Below the pieces are notes generated by a model that worked only from the letters and a program-made list of their open reading frames with translations, did not search any database and was not told the origin of the DNA. The position numbers and the translations under genes were made by a program. From LSUCC0057 sp048549915 (lineage in GTDB: Bacteria > Pseudomonadota > Gammaproteobacteria > Pseudomonadales > Porticoccaceae), in the NCBI GenBank assembly GCA_048549915.1, contig JBLYYE010000059.1, forward strand, positions 1 through 26,835: a DNA stretch of 26,835 bases, written 5' to 3'. Shown piece after piece: positions 14,896-22,816 of the stretch (positions are counted from its first letter, which is position 1; every line of letters begins with the position of its first letter).

Positions 14896-16931
14896 TGAGC
14901 CGGCTAGCAGCTTTGGGTGAATGGGTTGATTCACGCATGCCCTCCCTTAAAGAGGGTTGGAACAACCACATGGCGGAGTACTACGCGCCGAAAAACTTTA
15001 ATTTCTGGTACTTCTTCGGCGTATTGTCGATGGTCGTACTGGTAATCCAGTTACTCACAGGTATCTGGCTGCTGATGAGCTTCCAAGGTTCATCTGAGAT
15101 GGCCTTCGCCTCGGTTGAGTACATTATGCGCGATGTCGACTTTGGCTGGCTAATACGCTATGCCCACTCGACCGGCGCCTCGATGTTCTTTGTGGTCGTC
15201 TATCTGCACATGTTCCGCGGCTTGATTTACGGCTCTTACAAGGCGCCTCGTGAACTAGTCTGGGTCTTTGGTATGACTATTTACGTCGCTCTGATGGCTG
15301 AAGCCTTCCTCGGCTACGTTCTGCCTTGGGGTCAGATGTCTTACTGGGGTGCCCAGGTAATCATCTCGCTGTTCGGTGCCATCCCGGTGGTGGGTGACGA
15401 TCTGGTGCAGTGGGTTCGCGGAGATTACTTGATCTCGGGGATTACGTTGAACCGCTTTATGTCGCTTCACGTTGTCGCTGTGCCAATTATTCTGCTGGGC
15501 TTGGTGGTGATGCACATTATTGCTTTGCACGATGTCGGCTCTAACAACCCCGATGGCGTCGATATCAAAAAACACAAAGACGAGAATGGTAAGCCGGTCG
15601 ATGGGCTTAACTTCTACCCGTACTTTGTGATTCACGATCTGGTGCCAATCACGGTCTTCCTGATCGTATTTTGTTCGATCTTGTTCTTTATGCCAGAGAT
15701 GGGCGGTTACTTTCTCGAGCACGCTAACTTTGAGATAGCCAACTCGTTGAAAACGCCTGCGCACATCGCCCCGGTGTGGTATTTCACCCCTTATTACTCG
15801 ATGCTGCGCGCAGTACCGGATAAGCTGGGTGGGTTCATCACTATGGCCGCTGCGATTGCCATCCTCTTTGTACTGCCATGGCTGGATCGCAGCCCGGTGC
15901 GTTCAATCCGCTATAAAGGCATTATCTCGCGCATCGCTATTCTGGTGTTTGCTGCAGTATTTGTCATTTTGGGCTACCTCGGTGTCAAAGCACCGACTCC
16001 TGAGCGCACTTTCTTGGCGCAAATTTGCACCGTGCTCTACTTCAGCTACTTTATCGGCATCTATTTCTGGACCCGATGGGAGACTTGCAAGCCCGAGCCC
16101 GATCGCATCACGATGGACGGTGGTATGGGTTTCTGGCGCTCTATGGGTGCGCTGGCCATTGTCGTATTGCTTATCGTGCTGCCGCTGAAAGCCGTGGGTG
16201 CAGAGACGGCATTTGATTGTGGCACGATCCCCTGCGACAGTTTTGAAGCGGATATGAGTGATAAAGCGTCGTTGCAAAATGGCGCTGCGGTTGCCGTTGA
16301 TTTCTGCATGGGCTGCCACTCGTTTCAATACTCTCGCTGGGAGCGCGTTGCCAACGACATTGGAATTCCGCACGATTTAATGTTGGAAAACCTAGTCTTG
16401 GGCGGGCAGAAAATTGGCTCGCTGATGAAAATCGCTATGCCTGCAGACAAAGCCAAACAGTGGTTTGGTGCAGCGCCACCTGATTTAACCATGGTCACCC
16501 GTGCGCGTTCGCCCGAGTGGGTCTACACCTATCTGCGCAATTTCTATGCAGACTCAACACGTCCCTACGGTGTGAACAACCGAGTCTTTAAAGATGTCGG
16601 TATGCCGCATGCGTTGATTGGTCTACAGGGTCTGCCTGAGTGCGCCCCGGGTGCTGTCCGCGCAGCGAATGGCGGAATCAAGCGCGACGTGCTGTCGGGT
16701 GCCGACATTCTCGAAGACCCCTGTGGCAGCTTTACCTATGCCGAAGAGGGCGAGTTGAGCCCAGAAGAGTTTGATAAGACGGTCTACGACCTGGTTAACT
16801 TCATGGCTTACACAGCTGAGCCAATGGCCGAGCAGCGCAAGCAGATCGGTAAATACGTGTTGTTGTTCCTCTCTGTGCTACTGGTTTTTGTGGTGCTGTT
16901 GAACCGCGAATACTGGAAAGGCATACACTAA
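14895..16931 (+). CDS. Cytochrome b / cytochrome c1 fusion polypeptide of the bc1 complex
   Basis: One uninterrupted 678-codon frame encodes both cytochrome b and cytochrome c1. Residues 1-400 are cytochrome b: heme ligands H91/H105 and H192/H207, GYVLPWGQMSYWGA, and the quinol-site motif PVWY (293-296). A helix at about 413-432 ending AVGA-ET looks like the c1 signal peptide. Residues 437-678 are cytochrome c1 with heme motif CMGCH (471-475), GMPH (569-572, possible Met570 ligand) and a C-terminal membrane anchor (653-669). In most gammaproteobacteria these are separate genes; a fused precursor cut at the signal sequence is known in Bradyrhizobium (fbcH). Internal ATGs at 16113 and 16125 could start c1 separately, but no stop separates the halves. 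Confidence 0.93.
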   Translation: MSRLAALGEWVDSRMPSLKEGWNNHMAEYYAPKNFNFWYFFGVLSMVVLVIQLLTGIWLLMSFQGSSEMAFASVEYIMRDVDFGWLIRYAHSTGASMFFVVVYLHMFRGLIYGSYKAPRELVWVFGMTIYVALMAEAFLGYVLPWGQMSYWGAQVIISLFGAIPVVGDDLVQWVRGDYLISGITLNRFMSLHVVAVPIILLGLVVMHIIALHDVGSNNPDGVDIKKHKDENGKPVDGLNFYPYFVIHDLVPITVFLIVFCSILFFMPEMGGYFLEHANFEIANSLKTPAHIAPVWYFTPYYSMLRAVPDKLGGFITMAAAIAILFVLPWLDRSPVRSIRYKGIISRIAILVFAAVFVILGYLGVKAPTPERTFLAQICTVLYFSYFIGIYFWTRWETCKPEPDRITMDGGMGFWRSMGALAIVVLLIVLPLKAVGAETAFDCGTIPCDSFEADMSDKASLQNGAAVAVDFCMGCHSFQYSRWERVANDIGIPHDLMLENLVLGGQKIGSLMKIAMPADKAKQWFGAAPPDLTMVTRARSPEWVYTYLRNFYADSTRPYGVNNRVFKDVGMPHALIGLQGLPECAPGAVRAANGGIKRDVLSGADILEDPCGSFTYAEEGELSPEEFDKTVYDLVNFMAYTAEPMAEQRKQIGKYVLLFLSVLLVFVVLLNREYWKGIH

Positions 16932-16939
16932 TCTTTGCG

Positions 16940-16964
16940 GCGCGGGCAGAATCTCTGCTCGCGC
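16940..16964 (+). other. Strong hairpin between the bc1 fusion gene and sspA
   Basis: GCGCGGGCAGA and TCTGCTCGCGC pair over 11 bp (one G-U) around a 3-base ATC loop, 8 bases after the bc1 stop. No T run follows (next bases TGACTTCC), so it may be an mRNA 3'-end stabiliser, a processing site or a rho-assisted stop. Confidence 0.5.
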
Positions 16965-16995
16965 TGACTTCCATTCTAATACTGAGAGGTAACCC

Positions 16996-17616
16996 GTGCG
17001 TCGCTCTTCGATGACTCTTTTTTCCGACCCTATTTGCCAATATAGCCATCGCGTCAGAATCGTTCTGGCTGAGAAAGGGGTCACTGTTGATATTGAAGAT
17101 ATCGATAGCGGCAAAGTGACCGAAGAGATCTTCGAGGCCAATCCCTACGGTACCCTGCCAACACTGGTTGATCGTGACTTGGCACTCTATGAGTCGACTG
17201 TTGTGATGGAGTACTTGGACGAGCGATTCCCGCATCCACCCCTGTTACCGGTCTACCCCGTCACTCGCGCCCAGAGCCGCTTGTGGGTGCACCGCATACA
17301 AAATGATTGGTGTCGTCTCGCTGACGATATATTGCGCAGCCCCGAAAGTAAAAAAGCGGAGCAGGCACGCAAAGAGCTGCGTGATTCTCTCATCACCACT
17401 GCGCCCATTTTTTCTGGTCTGCCATTCTTTATGAATGAAGAATTTACTTTGGTCGATTGTTGCTTGGGCCCGCTGTTGTGGCGCTTACCTCAGTTGGGTA
17501 TAGCCTTGCCCAATACCAAGCAGGTTAAGCCACTTCAAGACTATATGTTGCGCCTCTTTAGCCGCCCAGCCTTCAAGTTGAGTCTTACCGATCAGGAGAT
17601 GGAAATCCGCGCGTAA
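16996..17616 (+). CDS. sspA: Stringent starvation protein A
   Basis: SspA is a glutathione-S-transferase-fold protein without the enzyme activity; it binds RNA polymerase and changes transcription during starvation and acid stress. The 206 residues show the thioredoxin-like N-domain (MTLFSDPICQYSHRVRIVLAEKG), NPYGTLPTLVDRDLALYES, and the conserved EYLDERFPHPPLLPVYPV that contacts polymerase, then the helical C-domain. Start GTG 16996 has AGAGGT 6 bases upstream; ATG 17011 is an alternative. It precedes sspB as in other gammaproteobacteria. Confidence 0.95.
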   Translation: MRRSSMTLFSDPICQYSHRVRIVLAEKGVTVDIEDIDSGKVTEEIFEANPYGTLPTLVDRDLALYESTVVMEYLDERFPHPPLLPVYPVTRAQSRLWVHRIQNDWCRLADDILRSPESKKAEQARKELRDSLITTAPIFSGLPFFMNEEFTLVDCCLGPLLWRLPQLGIALPNTKQVKPLQDYMLRLFSRPAFKLSLTDQEMEIRA

Positions 17617-17645
17617 GCGCAGGTTTCTGACCCTGTGTGGCTGAG

Positions 17646-18053
17646 ATGAACTCAAACCAGCCTTATTTATTGCAAGCCTTCTACAGTTGGATTGTGGACA
17701 ACGACTGCACGCCCTATGTTCTGGTTGATGCCAATTATCCGCAAACGAGTGTGCCGCAACAGCATGTCAGCGATGGTCAGATAGTGCTCAACATTGCCCC
17801 GCGCGCAGTCTCTGCATTTCATATTGATTTAGAGGGTATAGCCTTTCACGCTAGATTTGGCGGTGTTCCCACCGACATCTATCTGCCCGCGGCTGCCATT
17901 ATGAGCATCTATGCGCAGGAGAATGGACAAGGTATCGTTTTTGAACGCCCCTCAGAGCCAACTCCACCACCGCGACCGACAGCGGTTAAGCGTGAATCCT
18001 CGTCGGAGCGGGTCAAAAAAACAGACCGCCCCTCTTTGCGCGTCGTTAAATAG
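17646..18053 (+). CDS. sspB: ClpXP adaptor SspB
   Basis: SspB brings ssrA-tagged proteins from stalled ribosomes to the ClpXP protease. The product (135 residues from ATG 17646) has the substrate-binding domain (YLLQAFYSWIVDN, GQIVLNIAPRAV, FHARFGGVP, IYAQENGQGI) and a Pro/Lys-rich flexible tail ending PSLRVVK, the type of short C-terminal motif that docks on the ClpX zinc domain. GTG 17637 would add three residues; neither start has a strong ribosome site, and the ATG best fits other SspB N-termini. Lies 29 bases after sspA. Confidence 0.94.
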   Translation: MNSNQPYLLQAFYSWIVDNDCTPYVLVDANYPQTSVPQQHVSDGQIVLNIAPRAVSAFHIDLEGIAFHARFGGVPTDIYLPAAAIMSIYAQENGQGIVFERPSEPTPPPRPTAVKRESSSERVKKTDRPSLRVVK

Positions 18054-18095
18054 CCTTTACAGGCGAATTTGATTCAGTCACTCCAGGAGACGACT

Positions 18096-19274
18096 ATGAG
18101 CCAACCTATTGCCGTACTATCCGCTGCACGAACTCCGATGGGCGGTATGCTCGGAGACCTCTCTTCTGTATCTAGCCCAGAGCTTGGTGCAGTGGCTATT
18201 GCTGCCGCACTGCAGCGCTCTGGCCTTGCTGTTGACCAGATAGACGAAGTGCTGATGGGTTGTGTTTTGCAGGCAGGTCTTGGCCAGGCACCTGCGCGTC
18301 AAGCAGCACTTGCCGCGGGTTTAGATAAATCTACGCCTTGTACTACTGTACACAAAGTGTGCGGCTCGGCGATGCAAACCGTCATGATGGCAGGCAATGC
18401 GCTCCGTGCAGGGCAGGCTGGAGCGATCATTGCTGGAGGCATGGAAAGCATGAGCGGTGCCCCACATCTGCTTCCTAAAGCTCGGCAAGGCTACCGTTTT
18501 GGCGGCACTACAGTACTTGATCATATGCAGTACGATGGTCTACAGGATGCCTATCAGGGTCAAGCAATGGGTGTGTTTGCCGAACAGTGTGCGGGCAAAT
18601 ACAACTTCACCCGCGAACAGCAAGACGCCTATGCGATTGAGTCACTGGCGCGTGCCAATCGGGCTATCGAAAATGGTTGGTTTGCAGAGGAAATAGCGCC
18701 AGTCACAATTAACAGCCGTCGTGGAGATAGTGTGATTGATACCGACGAGCAGCCCGGTAAAGCGCGCCCAGATAAAATTCCGCAGTTGCGGCCTGCATTC
18801 GCAAAAGATGGCACCGTCACTGCAGCCAATGCCAGCTCGATCTCTGATGGCGCAGCGGCTCTCACTCTGATGATGGCGGATGAAGCTGAACGACGCGGTT
18901 TGAGTCCCATTGCGCTGATCCACAGTTACGATCAGGCGGCACACGAACCTGAATGGTTCACCACCGCACCGGTGCCGGCTATGAATAAAGTTTTACAGCG
19001 AGTTGGTTGGAGTGCCAGTGATGTTGACTTGTGGGAAGTGAACGAAGCGTTTGCAGTCGTCGCTATGGCGGCAATGCACGAGCTCAACATCGATCATGCC
19101 AAACTCAATGTTCACGGCGGTGCCTGCGCATTGGGTCACCCCATTGGCACTTCGGGTGCGCGTATCATTGTCACCCTGATTCACGCGCTTAAAACTCACG
19201 GCCTCAAGCGAGGCATTGCCAGCCTCTGTATTGGCGGTGGTGAGGGCAACGCTGTAGCGCTAGAGCTGGTATAA
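18096..19274 (+). CDS. Acetyl-CoA C-acetyltransferase (thiolase)
   Basis: This degradative or biosynthetic thiolase interconverts two acetyl-CoA and acetoacetyl-CoA (or longer 3-ketoacyl-CoA). The 392-residue protein has all catalytic residues at the family positions: Cys89 in KVCGSAM, His348 in GHPIGTSG, Cys378 in LCIGGGEG. Length and motifs fit AtoB/PhaA/ThlA. The physiological use (polyhydroxybutyrate, mevalonate, ketone or amino-acid catabolism) is not decided, as no pathway partners are nearby. ATG 18096 has AGGAGA 5 bases upstream; an in-frame TTG at 18069 is less likely. It sits 42 bases after sspB and ends at a shared terminator. Confidence 0.93.
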   Translation: MSQPIAVLSAARTPMGGMLGDLSSVSSPELGAVAIAAALQRSGLAVDQIDEVLMGCVLQAGLGQAPARQAALAAGLDKSTPCTTVHKVCGSAMQTVMMAGNALRAGQAGAIIAGGMESMSGAPHLLPKARQGYRFGGTTVLDHMQYDGLQDAYQGQAMGVFAEQCAGKYNFTREQQDAYAIESLARANRAIENGWFAEEIAPVTINSRRGDSVIDTDEQPGKARPDKIPQLRPAFAKDGTVTAANASSISDGAAALTLMMADEAERRGLSPIALIHSYDQAAHEPEWFTTAPVPAMNKVLQRVGWSASDVDLWEVNEAFAVVAMAAMHELNIDHAKLNVHGGACALGHPIGTSGARIIVTLIHALKTHGLKRGIASLCIGGGEGNAVALELV

Positions 19275-19279
19275 AACAG

Positions 19280-19314
19280 AAAAAAAACCGGCGCCTAAGC
19301 GCCGGTTTTTTTTC
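19280..19314. terminator. Bidirectional rho-independent terminator between thiolase and dolP
   Basis: ACCGGCGC (19287-19294) and GCGCCGGT (19299-19306) pair around CTAA, flanked by A on the left and T on the right, so it can act in both directions for the convergent thiolase and dolP genes. Confidence 0.93.
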
Positions 19315-19323
19315 GTCTAAATT

Positions 19324-19899
19324 TTACTCCTCGGCGATTTCAAAGGCCTTTACAACACGCTCGACACCACGAGTATTGGCGGCCACTTTAGCGGCTAAGT
19401 CTGCAGTCTGGCGAGTGACTAAACCCATCAGAAATACGCTGTTGTCTTCAACGATAACATCGATATTAGACGATTCGACCTGCTCGTGAAAAAGTAATTT
19501 GGTGCGCACTTGGCTGGCTATTAAGCTGTCGTTTGCACGTGATACAACGGAGCTGTTCGCCGCAACAACTAGTTCGTTGTGGACCTGACGAACCCCCTGA
19601 AAGTCTCTCGCTACCTCGCCTGCTTTGTTGCGCAACGCCGAACTCTGTACTTCACCGGTGAGTAGAATGACCCCATTATAGGCGTGTACATTGATGTGTG
19701 CCTCGTTGAGGATTGGATCTGCTTTATTGATATTGACCCCGATGTAGGTGGCTATTTTGAGATCGTTAAGCCCAGTACCAATTGGTGGTTGGGTTGGGTC
19801 AGACGTTATCGGTTCATCAACAATTGTAGTGAGTACCGAAGTACAACCTGCACAGAGCAATAGCACTAGAAGTGAGAGCAGTTTGACTGATTTGTGCAT
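19324..19899 (-). CDS. dolP: Dual BON-domain outer-membrane lipoprotein DolP (YraP)
   Basis: DolP helps keep the outer membrane intact and acts near the BAM complex and division site. The 191-residue protein begins with a lipoprotein signal (LLCAGC, lipidated Cys19, followed by Thr, so outer-membrane sorting is expected). Two BON domains follow: about 45-115 (INVHAYNGVILLTGEV) and about 120-190 (IDVIVEDNSVFLMGLV). It is the last gene of the lpoA-yraN-diaA-dolP cluster, in the same order as in E. coli. Convergent with the thiolase and separated by a terminator. Confidence 0.93.
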   Translation of the reverse strand: MHKSVKLLSLLVLLLCAGCTSVLTTIVDEPITSDPTQPPIGTGLNDLKIATYIGVNINKADPILNEAHINVHAYNGVILLTGEVQSSALRNKAGEVARDFQGVRQVHNELVVAANSSVVSRANDSLIASQVRTKLLFHEQVESSNIDVIVEDNSVFLMGLVTRQTADLAAKVAANTRGVERVVKAFEIAEE

Positions 19900-19901
19900 T
19901 G

Positions 19902-20432
19902 TTATTGAGCTCCAAAAATTTGATGATCTAACAAATTAAAGAGGCATTGTAGCGCCTCAAGCTGGCTGTTGACGAGAGCTGCTGTCTCGATCTCGCCACT
20001 GTTAAGTGAGACTGTATATTGGGCTAAAGGTTCGGTGCTCACCGGACTGTTACTCAATTCAAGAGAGGCGCTGCCTGTGCGCGATGCTTCAGTGAGCAGC
20101 TCTGCTCTTTGCACAGAAGGGCTCTCAGCGGTTAAGAGCAACAAAATGTCTTGCTGGCAGGCAAATTGCCGAAACTGTTCAGTAGGATTGCGGCCTAAAG
20201 CGGTGGCTGGGAATGGTGGCCGCGGCAGCTTGTCACCAAACAACAAAAAGTCCTCAGTTGCCTCTGCTAGCCTTGAAATAGAAGGGTCTGAGTAGACGAA
20301 AACCTTACCTCCAGCGAGCAACCGCTCGCTTAGCAGCTGCACGGCTGCGGGCAACTGTTCGCTGCACAGTTCTGCCAGAGCCATGGTTGACTCTATGCGT
20401 TTTTGAAAGTGGTCGAAGATAGGTTGTTGCAT
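19902..20432 (-). CDS. DiaA-like SIS-domain protein with degenerate ligand site
   Basis: Its place between yraN and dolP is that of diaA (yraO) in E. coli, whose product binds DnaA and helps initiate replication. The 176-residue protein has the DiaA-like start MQQPIFDHFQKRIEST and a similar end (NLLDHQIFG), but the middle is diverged: the phosphosugar loops GNGTSA and STRGNS of DiaA/GmhA read YSDPSI and TAESPS here. It may no longer bind a sugar phosphate, though DnaA binding is not tied to that. ATG 20432 fits DiaA; GTG 20468 would overlap yraN. The fold call rests on position and the general pattern. Confidence 0.7.
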   Translation of the reverse strand: MQQPIFDHFQKRIESTMALAELCSEQLPAAVQLLSERLLAGGKVFVYSDPSISRLAEATEDFLLFGDKLPRPPFPATALGRNPTEQFRQFACQQDILLLLTAESPSVQRAELLTEASRTGSASLELSNSPVSTEPLAQYTVSLNSGEIETAALVNSQLEALQCLFNLLDHQIFGAQ

Positions 20433-20454
20433 AGCGTGTTCTTTAGTTGCGTTT

Positions 20455-20844
20455 TCAGTGGATTGCACAAGAAATATTTTTGATCCAGTTTATCTGTGTA
20501 GAGGCGTCATTAACAGCGGGCCCGTCGATGAGCAGTGCATCGATGCGAGCAGCGCTCGCGCTCTGCTTGCGCTGTTGTAAATAATGCTCCGCGGTAGAGC
20601 GCAAGCGACGGAGTTTGGACGCTGTCACCGAGCTAGAAGCGCCGCCGAAACGATTGGAGTTGCGGTAGCGAACTTCTACGAATACCCAGCCAGTGTTATC
20701 GCGCATGACTAAGTCAATTTCCCCGCAAGGGGCGTGGTAGTTGCGTTCAATCAGTTCAAGCCCGCGCTGTTGCAGCCACTTGGCCGCTAGTTGCTCAGCT
20801 TCCCGGCCGGATTCCTGTGCGCGATGCGTATTAATCCGCGCCAT
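20455..20844 (-). CDS. yraN: YraN-family (UPF0102) nuclease-like protein
   Basis: The 129-residue protein has the YraN pattern: GREAEQLAAKWLQQRGLELIERNY, then GEIDLVMRD and VFVEVRYR, resembling the acidic core of endonuclease-like (PD-(D/E)xK) folds, then FGGASSSVTASKLRRL. (The first motif covers about residues 13-36 and is shown shortened as GREAEQLAAKWL.) A role in DNA recombination or repair is presumed for the family but not proven. The start overlaps the lpoA stop by 14 bases, consistent with translation as a single operon. Confidence 0.93.
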   Translation of the reverse strand: MARINTHRAQESGREAEQLAAKWLQQRGLELIERNYHAPCGEIDLVMRDNTGWVFVEVRYRNSNRFGGASSSVTASKLRRLRSTAEHYLQQRKQSASAARIDALLIDGPAVNDASTQINWIKNISCAIH

Positions 20845-22801
20845 GGGTATTGCCGAGACTTTTCATTGCCGTTCGGTGGTCTAGTTGAGCGGCATTAATC
20901 TCGCGAGCACCGTCATCGGTAATTTTATGCCACAGGCCTTTGCGGGAGTAGCTGGATTGAGAGGCAAATAACAAACCGCTATTGGCGTATAGCGGTGCCG
21001 AGCTAGCACCGAACTGTGCCTGGCGAATTGTCACACTTAACGCGTCGGCTCCAAGTGCTTGTAACTGTTGGTGCAAGGTGGGGTCCAATGACCTCTCTGG
21101 TTGATGGTGTGAGAACGGTTGGAGTTGCCAGAGAGAGGCGGGAAATTCAATGCCGGAGAGGTCGCGAGCGTGGCGAGGATCAGCAGAATAGATGTGCGAT
21201 GTAGCAAAGACCGGTAGATCGCTGGCAAAGTTGAAGTCAAGTGCCGGCCTGATTTGTCGCGCTTGCTCCGGTCCCGCCAGCAGTATCACTAAATCGATAT
21301 CTTGGCGACGACGGGGTCGGCTCTCCAAAGCCAGCCCAGTTAGCCTTTGCAGATCGCGTTTGCGTTCGGCACTGTCATCTAGAGCCAGTGGTGCCTGCAA
21401 TAGTGGGGTAAAATCGCGCTCGTTAGAACTGTAGTAAGCCACTTCGATGTCACCACCGCGGTTGCGCCAACGCTCTTGGAACCAGCTTGCACCTCGCGCT
21501 CCCCAACCACCATTGGGCGCTACAAGTAACAGTCGTTGGGCATTGCGCGATGCTGCTCGCTCGAGTAGCTGATCTAATTCGTGTTCGATTGCCAGCGGTA
21601 GCTGCACAAGAGGTAGAGCGCTGGTGTGTTTCTCAGTGGCGTCGGAGTGAGTGCTTTCGTTAAGTACGAGCGTTGGTAGCATGGTTTGTTGCCAACGATT
21701 ATCGATGGTAGTGCTAGGCGTTGACAGCAAAGCCTCAGTCAGCGTATCCGTTTCGCTAGCCGCTTGGACGCGGTTGGGTTGTGGTGAGACAAGTTGACTC
21801 AGCAAACGGTCTAACTGTGAGCGTCGCAATGGGCCAATGACCTGCTCGGCACCGTCTCTGCGCAAGCGCTGATAGAGGCTTACATAATCGGTTTCATCAT
21901 CCAAGCTGTAAAACTTTAGAGGGGGCATTTTCTGCTGGCTGGCCAGCTGATAATAGTGGCGCAAAAGACCATGGGTAAGTGCGGCGCTGGCATGCACAGA
22001 ATCGTCATCTTGACTCAAAATGACAGCAATAGTGCCACTATTGTCAGTGATTGATTGCAGTTTTTCTAAATAGGTGGACGGGTTGCGGTTGATCGGGTGG
22101 CGCGGATAACGTTCGCGCCACGCCTCGCTCACGTCGAGTTGTTTTGCATAGTCATCTTTATAGCTGCGCAGATCGCTTATGAGTGCAGCTAGTTGGCCGA
22201 GCGCTGTCCCGGCTCTGCTCTCAAGGTTATACAGTTGTTGTGCGGAGAGCTGGTTGAGGATAGACCAAATAGTATCGGCATCAGACCGATCGAGTTTGTC
22301 ACCATTGTCGAGGAGCATTTCCAAACCGTTAGCGTGCTCGCCAATGGCAATAAAATAGCGAGCTTCAAGCTCATCTAGCTGCGCTGATTGTTTCGCAGTG
22401 AGCTCGTTTCGCCATTGCCACCATAGAGAACGTTGTCGCAATTGAGTGATGGCTGCGTGCTGCCGGTGTTTAAGCCCGCGCTGGAAGAGATTAACCAGTA
22501 ATTGTTGGCGACGGTCTTTATCCAATTGTGTGGGATCGAGTGAGGCGAGCAGTGTTAACAACTGGCGCTGGCGTTGTGGGGATATGCCCATCGCGTCACC
22601 ATCACTTGTATACTGAGCCTCTACCAAGTCAAACAGAGCGATAGTCTCATCGCGACTGCGCTCAGTCGATGGCAAATTTGTAGTATCTGCCGTGTCGGGT
22701 ATCGGCGGGCTAGTTTGCCGCACCGGTGCACAGCTTGCGCCAAACGCAACGACAACTATTAGCGTCCAAATTCGCACGGCGGTTAAGTTTAAGACAGACA
22801 A
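20831..22801 (-). CDS. lpoA: Penicillin-binding protein activator lipoprotein LpoA
   Basis: LpoA is an outer-membrane lipoprotein that reaches through the periplasm to activate PBP1A in peptidoglycan synthesis. The product (656 residues from TTG 22801) has a hydrophobic signal ending GASC, with Cys24 the probable lipidated residue; an N-terminal helical repeat domain (about 30-240); and a periplasmic-binding-protein-like C-domain (about 250-640, with EQVIGPLRRSQLDRLL and LPVFATSHIYS). The start is uncertain: TTG 22828 would overlap the divergent rsmI start, while TTG 22801 and GTG 22777 give more normal signal lengths. It heads the yraN-diaA-dolP cluster. Confidence 0.9.
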   Translation of the reverse strand: MSVLNLTAVRIWTLIVVVAFGASCAPVRQTSPPIPDTADTTNLPSTERSRDETIALFDLVEAQYTSDGDAMGISPQRQRQLLTLLASLDPTQLDKDRRQQLLVNLFQRGLKHRQHAAITQLRQRSLWWQWRNELTAKQSAQLDELEARYFIAIGEHANGLEMLLDNGDKLDRSDADTIWSILNQLSAQQLYNLESRAGTALGQLAALISDLRSYKDDYAKQLDVSEAWRERYPRHPINRNPSTYLEKLQSITDNSGTIAVILSQDDDSVHASAALTHGLLRHYYQLASQQKMPPLKFYSLDDETDYVSLYQRLRRDGAEQVIGPLRRSQLDRLLSQLVSPQPNRVQAASETDTLTEALLSTPSTTIDNRWQQTMLPTLVLNESTHSDATEKHTSALPLVQLPLAIEHELDQLLERAASRNAQRLLLVAPNGGWGARGASWFQERWRNRGGDIEVAYYSSNERDFTPLLQAPLALDDSAERKRDLQRLTGLALESRPRRRQDIDLVILLAGPEQARQIRPALDFNFASDLPVFATSHIYSADPRHARDLSGIEFPASLWQLQPFSHHQPERSLDPTLHQQLQALGADALSVTIRQAQFGASSAPLYANSGLLFASQSSYSRKGLWHKITDDGAREINAAQLDHRTAMKSLGNTHGAD

Positions 22802-22816
22802 AGAAGGTACCCCATT

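Noticed and set aside
15255..15764. Minus-strand 169-codon frame opposite cytochrome b
   Set aside because: It lies inside strongly conserved cytochrome b sequence, is His/Arg-rich low-quality protein, and has no ribosome site.
16095..16215. Sequencing frameshift joining separate cytochrome b and c1 genes
   Set aside because: Both the end of cytochrome b and the c1 signal-like helix read well in one frame with no stop, and codon use does not change at the junction. An error cannot be fully excluded without reads.
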